Assembly (NCBI RefSeq): GCF_013359595.1
Contig: NZ_JABFMP010000012.1
Coordinates: forward strand, 1-64,000
Reading direction: 5' to 3'
Source of the DNA: Pseudomonas sp. C1C7
Lineage (GTDB): Bacteria; Pseudomonadota; Gammaproteobacteria; Pseudomonadales; Pseudomonadaceae
Length of the DNA: 64,000 bases
Shown here: piece by piece, positions 34,455 through 45,700 of the stretch
Layout: each line of letters opens with the position of its first letter
How positions within the stretch are numbered: the stretch's first letter is position 1
Position numbers and translations under genes: made by a program
Notes under the pieces: model-generated
Databases searched by the model: none
The model's input: the letters and a program-made list of their open reading frames with translations, nothing else
What the model was told of the DNA's origin: nothing

Positions 34455-37040
34455 ATGAGCAATGTGGATCTGCAGCAGCTGATCAAGGCGCTGGACGCCG
34501 AAACCCGCCGCGACCTCGAGCGCTCCGCTGAACGCTGCGTGGCTCGTGGCGGTTACAAGGTTCTTGTCGAGGACATGCTGCTTGGCCTGCTGGAACGCCC
34601 GCAAGGCTTGCTCAGCCAGGCTTTGCAGGATGCGCAAGTGGACGCCGGCGAGTTGAGCGCCACGTTGCAATCGCAGGTCGAACACAGCGCTTCGCGCAAT
34701 CCGGTGTTCTCGGCGGAACTGGTGCAATGGCTACAGGATGCCTTGCTGGCAGCAAGCCTCGAATTGGGCCGGACCGATATCGGACAGGCCGCGCTGATCC
34801 TCGCACTGCTGCGCAACCCGTTTCGATACGTGGGCAGTCGCTACCTGCCTTTGCTGGCGAAACTCAACCTGGAGCGCCTCAAGGCGATCGCCCTGTCCCA
34901 ACAGGAAAAACCGGCCAGCCATCCAGTCGTACCGGGTGAATCCCTTTTGCAGCGCTTCACTCACAACCTCACCCGACAAGCCCGCGACGGCAAACTGGAC
35001 CCGGTGCTGTGCCGCGACGGCGCGATCCGGCAAATGGTCGACATTCTCGCCCGACGTCGCAAGAACAATCCGATTGTGGTGGGGGAGGCAGGCGTCGGTA
35101 AAACCGCCGTCGTCGAAGGCCTCGCTTCGCGTATTGCCACTGGTGAAGTGCCGCCAGTGCTCAAAGGCGTCGAACTGCTATCGCTGGACATGGGCCTGTT
35201 GCAGGCGGGGGCCAGCATCAAGGGTGAGTTCGAGCGCCGTCTCAAAGGCTTGATCGACGAAGTCAAAGTCTCGCCCAAGCCGATTATTCTGTTCATCGAT
35301 GAGGCCCATACCGTGATCGGTGCGGGCGGCAACGAGGGTGCTACTGACGCCGCCAATCTGCTCAAGCCCGCCCTGGCCCGTGGCGAATTGCGCACCATCG
35401 CCGCCACCACGTGGGCGGAATACAAAAAATACTTCGAAAAAGACCCGGCCCTGGCGCGCCGCTTCCAGCCGGTGCAGTTGCACGAACCGACCGTTAACGA
35501 AGCCGTGACCATCCTGCGTGGTCTGGCCAAGGTCTATGAGAAGAGCCACGGAATCTACCTGCGGGATGACGCGGTGGTTGCTGCCGCCGAGTTGTCGGCG
35601 CGTTACCTGTCCGGACGTCAGTTGCCGGACAAGGCAGTGGATGTACTGGACACGGCTTGCGCCCGGGTGCGCATCAGCCTTGCTGCCGCGCCGCAAAGCC
35701 TGGAGCGCTTGCGCGGTGAACTGATCGAAGGTGGCCGTCAGCGCCAGGCCCTGCGTCGTGATGCGCACGCCGGTCTATCGATAGACCGCGAAGCGCTGGA
35801 TGCGCTCGAAGCCCGTCTGGATGAAGCTGAAAAAGAAAGCATCGCGCTGCAACTGCTGTGGTCTGAACAGAAAGAGTTGGCCGAGCGTTTGCTGGACCTG
35901 CGTCAACAGTTGGCCAAGGCTCGAGAAATGGCCGCCAAGCCTGGTGCACAAAGTGTCGAAACCCTCGAAACCGCGCTCAACGAAACCTACCGCCGCCTGA
36001 CCGACCTGCAAGCCAATGACCGACTGGTGAGCTTTGAGGTCTGCCCGCGCCTGGTGGCTGAAGTGATCAGCACCTGGACCGGCGTACCTTTGGCTCAGTT
36101 AGCCCGTGAACACAATGCCAGGGTCGCAAACTTCGCCGCAGATCTGAGGTTGCGCATTCGTGGTCAGGAACAGGCCGTGCATGCTCTGGACCGTTCGATG
36201 CGCGCTGCTGCTGTCGGTCTGAACAAATCTGATGCCCCGGCCGGTGTATTCCTGCTGGTTGGTCCGAGTGGAGTCGGCAAGACCGAAACAGCTTTGACCC
36301 TTGCCGAACTGTTGTACGGTGGCGACCGTTTCATCACCACCATCAATATGTCCGAGTTCCAGGAAAAACACACGGTGTCGCGCCTGATCGGTGCGCCGCC
36401 GGGTTACGTCGGTTACGGCGAGGGCGGCATGCTCACCGAGGCCGTGCGCCAGAAACCGTATTCCGTGCTACTGCTCGATGAGATAGAGAAAGCTGATCCG
36501 GACGTGCTCAATCTGTTCTACCAGATCTTCGACAAGGGTGTTGCGAACGACGGCGAAGGACGCGAGATAGATTTTCGCAACACACTGATCCTGATGACTT
36601 CCAACCTGGGCAGCGATCGCATCATTGAACTGTGCGAGAACGATGCCAAACCGACCGCCGAGGCGCTCGAAGAAGCCATCAGACCGATACTCGTCAATCA
36701 CTTCAAACCGGCGCTGCTGGCGCGTATGCGCGTAGTGCCTTACTACCCTGTGGGCGCTCCGGTACTGCGCGAGTTGATCGAAATCAAGCTGGCTCGATTG
36801 GGCGAGCGCCTGCGCTATCGACAACTGGATTTCACCTACTGCCAGAGCCTTGTCGATCACTTGGCTGAACGCTGCACCCAGAGCGATAGCGGTGCACGTC
36901 TGATCGACCACTTGCTTGACGTTCATGTATTGCCACTGGTTGCAGACCGTTTACTCGATGCGATGGCCACAGGCGAGAACCTGAAACAAGTCCACGCAAC
37001 GATCCTTGGCAACGCCAGCGTCACCTGCGAGTTCGCCTGA
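34455..37040 (+). CDS. clpV: Type VI sheath-recycling ATPase ClpV (TssH)
   Basis: An 861-residue AAA+ disaggregase that dismantles the contracted TssBC sheath. It has an N-terminal Clp-N region (about residues 1-150), a first AAA+ domain with GEAGVGKTAVVEGLA near residue 210 and FIDEAHTVIGAGG, and a coiled middle domain. The second AAA+ domain has GPSGVGKTETALTLAELL near residue 602 and LLLDEIEKADPDVLN. The start MSNVDLQQLIKALDAE at 34455 has AAGGATG upstream; the much longer open frame overlaps tssG in another frame and is not real. Confidence 0.96.
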   Translation: MSNVDLQQLIKALDAETRRDLERSAERCVARGGYKVLVEDMLLGLLERPQGLLSQALQDAQVDAGELSATLQSQVEHSASRNPVFSAELVQWLQDALLAASLELGRTDIGQAALILALLRNPFRYVGSRYLPLLAKLNLERLKAIALSQQEKPASHPVVPGESLLQRFTHNLTRQARDGKLDPVLCRDGAIRQMVDILARRRKNNPIVVGEAGVGKTAVVEGLASRIATGEVPPVLKGVELLSLDMGLLQAGASIKGEFERRLKGLIDEVKVSPKPIILFIDEAHTVIGAGGNEGATDAANLLKPALARGELRTIAATTWAEYKKYFEKDPALARRFQPVQLHEPTVNEAVTILRGLAKVYEKSHGIYLRDDAVVAAAELSARYLSGRQLPDKAVDVLDTACARVRISLAAAPQSLERLRGELIEGGRQRQALRRDAHAGLSIDREALDALEARLDEAEKESIALQLLWSEQKELAERLLDLRQQLAKAREMAAKPGAQSVETLETALNETYRRLTDLQANDRLVSFEVCPRLVAEVISTWTGVPLAQLAREHNARVANFAADLRLRIRGQEQAVHALDRSMRAAAVGLNKSDAPAGVFLLVGPSGVGKTETALTLAELLYGGDRFITTINMSEFQEKHTVSRLIGAPPGYVGYGEGGMLTEAVRQKPYSVLLLDEIEKADPDVLNLFYQIFDKGVANDGEGREIDFRNTLILMTSNLGSDRIIELCENDAKPTAEALEEAIRPILVNHFKPALLARMRVVPYYPVGAPVLRELIEIKLARLGERLRYRQLDFTYCQSLVDHLAERCTQSDSGARLIDHLLDVHVLPLVADRLLDAMATGENLKQVHATILGNASVTCEFA

Positions 37041-37041
37041 G

Positions 37042-38568
37042 ATGGGTGCGATGTTCACTTCAATCGCACAGCCGCTGGAGTACGCCGAAGCGCTGCTCGA
37101 GCAGTTCGCCAGTCTGTCGCGAGCTACAGACGGAGCTGCACTGCTCGGTCATTTCCTGCAGGGTCTGTCGCAGCTCAATGGCTGTGAACTGGCGCAGCTG
37201 TATTTACTGGACGCCACCCACACCTGTCTAGGTCTGGCCGCCGAGACTCTCAATGGCAACCTGCAGCCAAGTGAAGTGACCAGTGTTCCGACGGACTACA
37301 GCGGTGAACAACTGCTGCAATTCGTGCTCTGCCAGAACCGCGTGGTGAGCCTCGGTGCATTGGGGACCAGCCAACACGAAACGGGATTTCTTCCGAGCCA
37401 GGACAAACCCTGGGAGTCTTTGCTGTGTGTACCGCTGCTGAACGGTAACAGGCAAGTCAAGGGGTTGATCGTGTGCGCGACCCATCGGCACATCGATCTG
37501 CACGGCTTTGCCGAATCCATCGGCAAACTCGCCTCCTTTGTGTACGGGCAGTTTTTACTGCTTCAACAGCTACGGCAGCCAAAGGAGGATGCCTCCACAG
37601 TACCGGTAGCAGTCCCGAATGCCAGAGGGTATGGCTTGATTGGCCACAGCGCGGCCATGCGCGAAGTCTATTCGCTGATCAGTAAAGTCCTGCACAGCCC
37701 CTACACCGTCCTGCTGCACGGCGAGACAGGTACCGGCAAGGAACTGGTCGCCCGGGCCATCCACGAGTTCGGCCCCCGTCGCGCCGGTGCGTTCGTCGTG
37801 CAGAACTGCGCAGCACTTCCCGAGAATCTGCTCGAAAGTGAATTGTTCGGTTACCGCAAGGGCGCGTTCACCGGTGCCGACCGTGACCGCGCCGGATTGT
37901 TCGATGCGGCCAACGGCGGGACCTTGTTGCTCGATGAAGTGGGTGATATGCCACTGCCTTTGCAAGCCAAGCTTCTACGGGTGTTGCAGGAAGGCGAGAT
38001 TCGCCCGCTGGGCTCCAACGACACCCATAAAATAGACGTGCGCATTGTCGCCGCCACCCATAGGGACCTGGCAAAGCTGGTCAAGCTGGGGAAGTTCCGT
38101 GAAGACCTTTACTACCGCCTCGCACAATTTCCCATCGAACTGCCTGCGCTACGCGAGCGCGAGGGCGACATTCTCGACCTTGCCCGGCACTTCGCCCACA
38201 AGGCCTGTGCGTTCTTGCAGCGCGGGAGGGTGAGTTGGTCCGGCGACGCGTTGAATCATCTGGCCTGTTACGCATTCCCCGGTAACGTTCGCGAGCTCAA
38301 AGGCCTGGTCGAGCGCGCAGTGCTGCTGTGTGAAGGCAGCGAACTGCTGGTCGAACATTTCTCGAAGCGTGTGAACGTTTTGCCCGAAAACGGCAGCCTG
38401 AATCTGCGCGAACGGCTCGAACAGTTCGAGCGCAGTTTGCTCCTCGACTGTCTGCGCAAATATGACGGTAACCAGACGACCGCTGCCCAGGAACTGGGCC
38501 TGCCGCGCCGTACGTTCCTGTACCGGCTCAGGCGCCTGAACATCAATCTGGCCAATGTAGATGGGTAG
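37042..38568 (+). CDS. Sigma-54-dependent activator of the type VI cluster (Sfa-like)
   Basis: A 508-residue bacterial enhancer-binding protein. It has an N-terminal GAF-like sensory region (to about 190) and a sigma-54 AAA+ domain with Walker [20 protein letters not shown] near residue 226. The GAFTGA loop needed for sigma-54 contact is present ([19 protein letters not shown], near 273), as is Walker [13 protein letters not shown]. The C-terminal Fis-type helix-turn-helix is [20 protein letters not shown]. It starts 1 bp after clpV; a second in-frame ATG at 37051 is possible. It corresponds in position to sfa2 of P. aeruginosa HSI-II and presumably controls type VI genes together with RpoN. 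Confidence 0.93.
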   Translation: MGAMFTSIAQPLEYAEALLEQFASLSRATDGAALLGHFLQGLSQLNGCELAQLYLLDATHTCLGLAAETLNGNLQPSEVTSVPTDYSGEQLLQFVLCQNRVVSLGALGTSQHETGFLPSQDKPWESLLCVPLLNGNRQVKGLIVCATHRHIDLHGFAESIGKLASFVYGQFLLLQQLRQPKEDASTVPVAVPNARGYGLIGHSAAMREVYSLISKVLHSPYTVLLHGETGTGKELVARAIHEFGPRRAGAFVVQNCAALPENLLESELFGYRKGAFTGADRDRAGLFDAANGGTLLLDEVGDMPLPLQAKLLRVLQEGEIRPLGSNDTHKIDVRIVAATHRDLAKLVKLGKFREDLYYRLAQFPIELPALREREGDILDLARHFAHKACAFLQRGRVSWSGDALNHLACYAFPGNVRELKGLVERAVLLCEGSELLVEHFSKRVNVLPENGSLNLRERLEQFERSLLLDCLRKYDGNQTTAAQELGLPRRTFLYRLRRLNINLANVDG

Positions 38569-38658
38569 GCCGCCGATGTCAGATCTCACTCCATCCCTTT
38601 TTACCGGCGCTACCCGCAAGGGCGGTTGCTTTGTGCTGTCCCTGCGGAGACTCCCTGA

Positions 38659-38799
38659 ATGCTCGTTCGTCACTGGCAAGCCGTCCTGCTGATCCTCGTC
38701 GTTTCATGCGGCATGGGCGGATGCAGCGGCAACTACAAATTCAACGACTCTGCCTATCGACCCTTGGGCGATCCGCAGGCGGTAAATCGCGGCAAGTGA
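38659..38799 (+). CDS. Small predicted lipoprotein of the type VI cluster
   Basis: A 46-residue protein between the sigma-54 activator and fha. Its N-terminal signal reads VRHWQAVLLILVVSCGMGGC, with lipobox-like Cys at residue 17 or 22, and the short mature part is SGNYKFNDSAYRPLGDPQ and a basic end. HSI-II clusters have a small uncharacterised ORF (orfX) in this exact place, so the position supports it being a real gene. Its role is unknown; an outer-membrane anchored accessory of the TssJLM complex is one possibility. Confidence 0.75.
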   Translation: MLVRHWQAVLLILVVSCGMGGCSGNYKFNDSAYRPLGDPQAVNRGK

Positions 38800-38816
38800 C
38801 CGCAAGGAGAATGACC

Positions 38817-40013
38817 ATGGAACTGGTTTTCGAAATACTCAATACCAAGCACTTCATCTCTGCCGGACGGTGTCAGAAGATCTTCAAGCAGTCCGGCGGT
38901 GTGATTGGGCGAGGTAAGGACTGCGACTGGGTCATTCCAGACAACGAACGGCACGTGTCCAATCACCATGCTTCAGTCAGTTACCGTGACGGTTCGTTTT
39001 TTCTGACCGATACCAGCAGCAACGGAATCAAGGATCGCGTCAGCGGCGCGCGTCTGGACAAAGGCGTTCCGGTACGCGTCGAACACGGCAGCACATATGT
39101 GCTGGGCGACGTCGAAATTCGTGCGTGCCTGGTTCGCGCCCCGGACCTGTTCAATGTCGAGGTGGGGCTCCCGCAGGCCGCCGGCAGCGTCATCCCTGAC
39201 GATGCGTTTCTTGATCTCGACCCGCTGAACGCGCTGGACTGTCAAGAACGCGTGTGCTCGGAAATCGAAGAGGTGATCTCGCCTCGCGCGACCATCGAAG
39301 AAACCCGTCAACGCGCGGACTATGCGCGTATCGACATGGAGAGCCTGACCGTACCGCAGTTGGTGCCTGCTGCGCCGGCGCCTGAATCCGCACCACCGTT
39401 GCAGACAGTCGAACGCCAGTCCGATGGTTTCTGGGAAAAGTTCGGCGCCGCCTTGGGTGTAAACCTCGCTGAGCTCGATCATGACGCCAGGGAGGCGCTG
39501 GCGGTCAAGGCGGCGCACCTGCTCCAGCAAAGCATTGTGGGGGTGCAGCAGAGTCTGCGTACACGTTGTGAACTGAAAAACGAATTGCGTTTGGCCCAGA
39601 CCACGGTGCAAGGGTTGCAGAAGAACCCGTTGAAGTTCGCCGTCGATGCTTCTGAGGCACTGGGCATTCTGTTGCAGCCAGACAAGCCGGGCCTGTTGTC
39701 TGCCGAACAGTCTGTCTGCCGTGCATTTCTTGATCTCCAAGCGCATCAGGTGGCCTTGCTCAGCGCCAGCCGCGCCGCGGTTCGCGCCACATTGGAGCAC
39801 TTTTCGCCGCAGCAACTGACCCTGCGTTTCGAGCGCGATAACAGACCGTTGCTCGCAACCTCGGCAAGTCGCTGGAGAGCGTTCGGACGCTATCACCAGG
39901 CGCTGCGTCAGGACGATGAGTGGAGCGAACGTCTTCTGTCCCGGGATTTCGCCCAGGCCTACGAAGAACAGATCCGCCTGATCTCGACCCTGCATAACGA
40001 TCACCGAGGATGA
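38817..40013 (+). CDS. FHA-domain type VI protein (Fha/TagH-like)
   Basis: A 398-residue protein with an N-terminal forkhead-associated phosphothreonine-binding domain (residues about 1-95: GGVIGRGKDCDWVIPDNERH, VSNHHASV, FLTDTSSNGIKDR). Its C-terminal domain, at about 190-398, is of the type found in type VI FHA proteins. AAGGAG precedes the ATG at 38817 by 7 bp; ATG 38811 is too close to it. Together with the kinase and phosphatase at the end of the cluster it forms a threonine-phosphorylation switch, as known for Fha-PpkA-PppA in other systems. It overlaps tssJ by 4 bp. Confidence 0.93.
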   Translation: MELVFEILNTKHFISAGRCQKIFKQSGGVIGRGKDCDWVIPDNERHVSNHHASVSYRDGSFFLTDTSSNGIKDRVSGARLDKGVPVRVEHGSTYVLGDVEIRACLVRAPDLFNVEVGLPQAAGSVIPDDAFLDLDPLNALDCQERVCSEIEEVISPRATIEETRQRADYARIDMESLTVPQLVPAAPAPESAPPLQTVERQSDGFWEKFGAALGVNLAELDHDAREALAVKAAHLLQQSIVGVQQSLRTRCELKNELRLAQTTVQGLQKNPLKFAVDASEALGILLQPDKPGLLSAEQSVCRAFLDLQAHQVALLSASRAAVRATLEHFSPQQLTLRFERDNRPLLATSASRWRAFGRYHQALRQDDEWSERLLSRDFAQAYEEQIRLISTLHNDHRG

Positions 40014-40516
40014 TGCGCATGTCACTCCGTTCATTTCCCTTCTTCAGCCTGCTGGCAGTCCTTGTATTGATCGCCGGCTGCTCGACTTTCTCGCCGTATT
40101 CCAGGGTCACCAAGCTGAACCTGAAGCTTACGGCCAGCGATCAACTCAACCCGGACCTCAATGGCCGACCGTCACCGATTGTCGTGCGGCTGTATGAGTT
40201 GAAACACCCCGTGGCCTTCGAGAACGCGGATTTCTTCAGCCTGTACGAACGCGCCAGGGAGTCCCTGGCACCGGATATGGTCGCCAGCGAAGAGCTGGAG
40301 TTGCGCCCTGGCGAGACCGTCGAGCTCAAGCTTAGTGTGGAGGAGGGCAGTCGTTATGTCGGCGTCCTCGCCGCTTATCGCGACCTGATGGATACCCAAT
40401 GGCGCTACACGCTGCAAGTTACCCCGTTGCAGTCAACGGACAGTGACTTGACCCTGGATCAGACTGGCATTCGCAACACCCGCTCGGTGCTGGTGAACGC
40501 AGGAGGCAGACCATGA
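40010..40516 (+). CDS. tssJ: Type VI outer-membrane lipoprotein TssJ
   Basis: A 168-residue lipoprotein that links the TssLM complex to the outer membrane. The signal ends in the lipobox LIAGC (Cys near residue 24), and the beta-sandwich domain has the family pattern RPSPIVVRLYELKHPVAFEN followed by ADFFSLYE. Three candidate ATGs exist (40010, 40013, 40019). It overlaps fha at the 5' end and tssK at the 3' end by 4 bp each. Confidence 0.95.
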   Translation: MMRMSLRSFPFFSLLAVLVLIAGCSTFSPYSRVTKLNLKLTASDQLNPDLNGRPSPIVVRLYELKHPVAFENADFFSLYERARESLAPDMVASEELELRPGETVELKLSVEEGSRYVGVLAAYRDLMDTQWRYTLQVTPLQSTDSDLTLDQTGIRNTRSVLVNAGGRP

Positions 40517-41844
40517 ATTCCCACAAGGTTGTATGGCAGGAAGGCATGTTGCTGCGCCCACAGCATTTGCAGCACAACGATCGTTACTACGATCACCAGT
40601 TGAAGACCCGCACCCAGTTGCTGGGCAGCTACACATGGGGTTTTCTCAATCTGGAGCTCGACTTGCAGTTTCTCAACATGAGCAAGGTGGTGGTGAGCCA
40701 GGCTTGCGGAGTGCTGCCCGATGGCAGCCTGTTCGAGCTGGGGGATAACGCCGAGCCACTGACGCTGGACGTGCCACCCAATACGGGTAAAACGTCGGTG
40801 TATCTGGTGTTGCCGCTGGTGACGGGCAACCACATCGAGTCCCGCCGCCCGGAGCAGTTGGACGTCCTGGCGCGTTACACCGTGTATGAAGCGCAAGTGG
40901 CCGACTCTAATGCGGGGGATGATTCCGCAAGTCAGATCATGTGTGCTCGTCCGGATTTCAAACTGTTGCTGGGAGAGCAACAGACCGATCAGGCCTACGT
41001 GAAGATGAAAGTCTGCGAGGTGCTCAACACCACACCGGACGGTGTGATCAGCCTTGATCCGGATTTTGTGCCGACGTACATCAGGGCGCATGCGTCCAAG
41101 TATCTCCTGTCGTGCCTGAAGGAAGTCATCAGCATGCTCGGTCACCGGGGCGACACCATCGCCGAGCGAATTCGCTCCAATGGCAAGGTGGGGGGCGCCG
41201 AGATCGGCGACTTCATGATGCTGCAACTGATCAATCGTACCGAGTTGCTGTTGCGTCACTATCTGGGCCTTGAGCAACTGCATCCGGAGAAGCTGTACCG
41301 CACGCTGCTGAGCCTGCTCGGTGATCTTTCGACATTTTCAAGCGAAAGCAAAAGGCCGTGTCTGGACAGCCGTTATCAACACAGCGACCAGGGCGTGAGC
41401 TTTCGCAAGCTGATGCAGGCGATCCGCCAAATTCTGTCCATGGTGCTGGAACAGCACGCTATCGAATTGGCCCTGCAAACCCGGCAGTACGGCATCATCG
41501 TTTCGCCGTTGCAGGACCACAAGCTGCTGGGGTCGGCGTCTTTCGTGCTGGCAGCCAGCGCCAACTGCGACAGCGAAGAGTTGCGCCAGCGTTTGCCGTC
41601 GCACCTCAAGGTCGGCCCGGTCGAACACATCCGCCAGTTGGTCAACCTGCATCTGCCAGGCATCAAGGTCAAACCGTTACCGGTGGCTCCGCGGCAGATC
41701 GCATTCCACTCCAACAAAACCTATTTCATTCTCGAACTCAGTGCAGAAGACCGGGCGCAACTTGAGCGTTCCGGGGGCTTCGCCTTCCATGTGTCCGGTG
41801 AATTTACCGAGCTTGAACTGAACTTCTGGGCTATCAGGGACTGA
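40513..41844 (+). CDS. tssK: Type VI baseplate-membrane connector TssK
   Basis: A 443-residue trimeric adaptor between the baseplate and the TssLM membrane complex. The N-terminal signature VVWQEGMLLRPQHLQHNDRY is intact, and the C-terminal region includes LVNLHLPGIKVKPLPVAPRQ. The length is normal. It overlaps tssJ by 4 bp and precedes tssL by 5 bp. Confidence 0.96.
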   Translation: MNSHKVVWQEGMLLRPQHLQHNDRYYDHQLKTRTQLLGSYTWGFLNLELDLQFLNMSKVVVSQACGVLPDGSLFELGDNAEPLTLDVPPNTGKTSVYLVLPLVTGNHIESRRPEQLDVLARYTVYEAQVADSNAGDDSASQIMCARPDFKLLLGEQQTDQAYVKMKVCEVLNTTPDGVISLDPDFVPTYIRAHASKYLLSCLKEVISMLGHRGDTIAERIRSNGKVGGAEIGDFMMLQLINRTELLLRHYLGLEQLHPEKLYRTLLSLLGDLSTFSSESKRPCLDSRYQHSDQGVSFRKLMQAIRQILSMVLEQHAIELALQTRQYGIIVSPLQDHKLLGSASFVLAASANCDSEELRQRLPSHLKVGPVEHIRQLVNLHLPGIKVKPLPVAPRQIAFHSNKTYFILELSAEDRAQLERSGGFAFHVSGEFTELELNFWAIRD

Positions 41845-41849
41845 CCGAC

Positions 41850-42719
41850 ATGACCAAGGAAACGGAACAACATCAGGACGATAAAACCATCTTGCTTGAC
41901 CGCAAGGGAAAGGGCCTGGCGCCGTCCCCGCTGACGGATTCCGTGGCTGCGCCGCGTTTCGAGCATTTGTCAGAACGCATGATCTACTCCGCGCGTTCAA
42001 CCCCCGCTGAAGCATTCAACACAGGCCTCAACTCGTTGGTTGGCGCGGCTTGCGATTTGTTATCGGAGGTGGTGCGACTCAAGCACAGAACCGCTTGCGA
42101 GGACCTCCATGGGCTCAACACGCAGCTGACCAACGACTTGAAATCGTTCGAGGCGCGCGCTTTGCAGAACGGCGTCGAAACCGGCCAGGTCATGGCTGCC
42201 CGTTACGTGCTGTGTTCGGTAATGGATGAGGCTGTAGTGACAACGATCTGGGGCAACGAAAGCAAATGGTCGCAAATGAGCCTGCTCAGCAAGTTCCACA
42301 ATGAAACCTTTGGCGGTGAAAAGTTCTTTCAATTATTGACTCGCTTGTCCAGGAACCCGGTCAAGCACCTGCCGATGCTTGAGTTGATGTACGTGTGCCT
42401 GTCGCTGGGGTTTGAAGGGAAGTACCGCGTGCAAAACCGGGGCATGCTCGAACTGGAAGGCATCCGCGATGACTTGTACCGCCAGATTCGCCAGCTGCGC
42501 GCAGACATACCGCGCGAACTGTCGCCCCAGTGGGAGGGGCTCAATCATCAGCGCCGTAGTCTGGTGCGCATCGTGCCGGCGTGGATGGTCGTGTTGTTTA
42601 CCTGTGTGTGTCTGGTGGTGATGTATTCGGGTTTCGCCTGGGTGCTGGGTGAACAGCGCGACGCCGTTCTACAGCCTTATCAAGCCATTGATCCGGCACC
42701 CGCCAAACCGCAGTCGTGA
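41850..42719 (+). CDS. tssL: Type VI inner-membrane protein TssL (DotU family)
   Basis: A 289-residue DotU-like protein with a cytoplasmic domain (NTGLNSLVGAACDLLSEVVR, ARYVLCSVMDEAVVTT, FFQLLTRLSRNP, YVCLSLGFEGKYRV). A single C-terminal membrane anchor follows (WMVVLFTCVCLVVMYSGFAW). There is no peptidoglycan-binding OmpA domain, so anchoring to the wall would need another protein. It partners TssM, encoded 19 bp downstream. Confidence 0.96.
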   Translation: MTKETEQHQDDKTILLDRKGKGLAPSPLTDSVAAPRFEHLSERMIYSARSTPAEAFNTGLNSLVGAACDLLSEVVRLKHRTACEDLHGLNTQLTNDLKSFEARALQNGVETGQVMAARYVLCSVMDEAVVTTIWGNESKWSQMSLLSKFHNETFGGEKFFQLLTRLSRNPVKHLPMLELMYVCLSLGFEGKYRVQNRGMLELEGIRDDLYRQIRQLRADIPRELSPQWEGLNHQRRSLVRIVPAWMVVLFTCVCLVVMYSGFAWVLGEQRDAVLQPYQAIDPAPAKPQS

Positions 42720-42738
42720 CCGTAGACAGGGACGAATT

Positions 42739-45700
42739 ATGAAAAAGGTTTTCAAGAGCGTTGGCTCCTTCCTGCGCAAAACATGGGTCTGGGCCCTGTT
42801 GCTGGTACTGTTCGCTGCGTTGCTGGTCTGGATTGTCGGGCCGTTGCTGGCCGTGAGTGACAAGAAGTTCTGGGAAAGCTCCTCCTCGCGCCTTTTCACC
42901 ATCAGTGTGATGTTTCTGATCTGGGGCTTGTGCATGGTGTACGTCAGCTGGCGTGCCGGTGTGCTTAAAAAGGCCAACGAGGAAAGCGAGGGTGGAAAGG
43001 ATCGTGTTCTTCGCGAGAAGTACATCGACGAAGAACAGAAGGCGCTCAGGTCACGTTTCAAAGATGCCTTGAAAACCCTCAAGTCCTCGAGTCTGTATCG
43101 GGGCCGTAGCGAGCGCTGGCGCGATGATTTGCCGTGGTACCTGCTGATTGGTCCCCATGCCAGTGGCAAGACCAGCCTGCTGGATTTTTCGGGGATTGAA
43201 TTTCCGATCAACAAGATTGACCGCAAACTGACGCGCGACACTCGCGGGACACGTTATTGCGATTGGTATTTCGCTGATCACGGCGTACTGATCGACACTG
43301 CCGGTCGCTACCTGAACCAACCCGATGCTCAAGTCGATGTCAGTGCATGGAGTACATTGCTCGATCTGTTGCGCCAGCGTAGCCGCAATCGACCGTTGAA
43401 TGGCGTGCTGGTGACTATCTCGGTAGAAAACCTGCTGAGCGCCAACGAACAGGAGTTGGACGCTCTATCCAGCCAGGTGCGTGCGCGTTTGCAGGAGGTA
43501 CACCAGAAACTGCACGTCGACGTACCGGTTTACCTTGTGTTGAGCAAGGCCGACCACCTGCCTGGTTTCGACGAGTTCTTCGATCAGATGAGTCGAGAAG
43601 AATGCGATCAGGTCCTGGGTACCACCTTCCGCAAGGACCAGTGCGGTAGCGATGCTGCCGTAGTGCGCGCCGAATTCGAAGCGCTGCTGCATCGCTTGAA
43701 CTGCCAGGTGATCACACGGATGCATCAGGAGCGCAATGCCCGGCACCGTGGCCGGATTCTCGATTTCCCCCATCAACTGGCAAAGCTCGGTGAGCGACTT
43801 TGCCTCTTTGTCGACATGGCATTCACTGGCAACCGCTATCAACGTGCAACCCGGTTGCGTGGATTCTATTTCACCAGCGCGCTGCACCTGGTTGAACAGT
43901 TGAATGAAAACGCCGGGGACACCGGTTCCAGCCTGGAGGTGGCTGCCGGTGTGCTGCCCACGCTGCGTAGTGGCCGCTCGCGGTTCATACACCATCTGTT
44001 CAGTCGGGTGATCTTTCCTGAGGCCGATCTTGCGGGACTGGACAAGCGTGAGCGCAGCCGAATTCATTGGGGACAACGTGCACTGTATCTCGGCGCAGTC
44101 ACTGCACTGGTGTTGTTCGGCATCCTGTGGGCTGGCGGATTTTCCGCCAACCACGCGCGTCTGGAAACGTTGCGCGATCTGGCGCAAAACCGGACACAAG
44201 AAAGCTCTGCCTTACTCGCAGGCGATGACTTCATAACGGTGCTCAAGAGCCTGGACAATCGTTACAAGGCCACTCAGGTATTCCCGAGTAAAAGCGAAGT
44301 GAGCTATCACGAACGCGTGGGCCTGTATCAAGGTGAATACGTCAATCCGGCAATCAAGTCTGCTTACGATCGCGAGCTTGAAGAAAGGCTTTTGCCGCAG
44401 GTGGCGATGCTGCTCGAGGGGCAGATCCGCGCGAGCATGAAGGACCGCGAGCGTCTGCTTAACAGCTTGCGTGCTTACTTGATGCTGAACATGAAAGACC
44501 GCCGCGACTCGCCATGGCTCAAGGACTGGGTCTCAACCGCGTGGTCACAGCGCTACCCCGGCAATACCCAGGTACAGAACGGTTTGAACAGCCACTTCGA
44601 GCGCCTGCTGGAACAGCCATTCAACTATCCAGTGAATGATCAGTTGGTCTCTCAGGCGCGTCAGGTTTTGCGCAGCGAGTCTTTGGTCAACGTGGTCTAC
44701 CGGATGCTGCGCGAGCAGGCTCGCAGCTTGCCTGATTACCGTTTGAGCCAGCATCTTGGGCCGCAAGGGGCGCAGTATGTCGGCACTGACCATGTGATTC
44801 CCGGGTTCTACACCCAGCAAGGTTATCGGCAATATTTCTCGGTGCAAGGTTCCATGCTGGTCACCGATATCCTGAATGACAACTGGGTACTGGGTGAAGG
44901 CACGGGTATCAGCAGCATGGACTTGCGCCGACTTCTTGTAGATCTGGAGCAACGCTACTTCCGTGACTACTCCAACTATTGGAGCGAAGCGCTTGGCCGT
45001 GTCGCACTGTCCCCCGCAAATGACTTTGGTGAAGTCGCCGAGCAACTGGCGAGCCTGACGTCGGCCAGTTCTCCGCTCCTGCGGTTGCTGGTGGAAGTCC
45101 GGGAGAACACCCGCTTTCCCGTTATCCCCGATGAAGCTGCGGACACTGTCGGTAAGCTGGCAGAGAAGGACGCAAAACCGGGCAAGCTTGCGACCTCGGC
45201 GTCAGGCAAGGTGTCGGACGCGCTGGCGAAAAATCTTCCGGACACGGCCAGAAAATCTCTGCAGCGTCGTTTTGAACCGCTGCACCAGTTGCTGGGTGAC
45301 GAAAACGGCCCGTCGGCTGATTTGACTCCGGCCATGAATGCACTCAACGATCTGCAACTGCAGATGGCCAGTCTTGCTCGTGCAAGCGTTCCGGAGCAGG
45401 CCGCTTTCGATATGGCCAGGACTCGCATGGGCGGCCAGCGCGATGCGCTGAGCAACTTGCGCAATGCCTCCGCACGTTTGCCGCGACCGGTCAGTGCTTG
45501 GCTCAGTGTGTTGGGGGATGACACCTGGCGCCTGGTGCTGGGAGACGCCTACGCTCACCTTAACCAGCGCTATCAAGCCGAGCTGTTCGGCTTCTACCTC
45601 AAGGCGATCAACAAGCGGTATCCGTTCGATGCACACAGCCCCAGCGACGTGTCGCTCGGTGATTTCCGCGAGTTCTTCAAGGCCCAGGGCATCGCCGATC

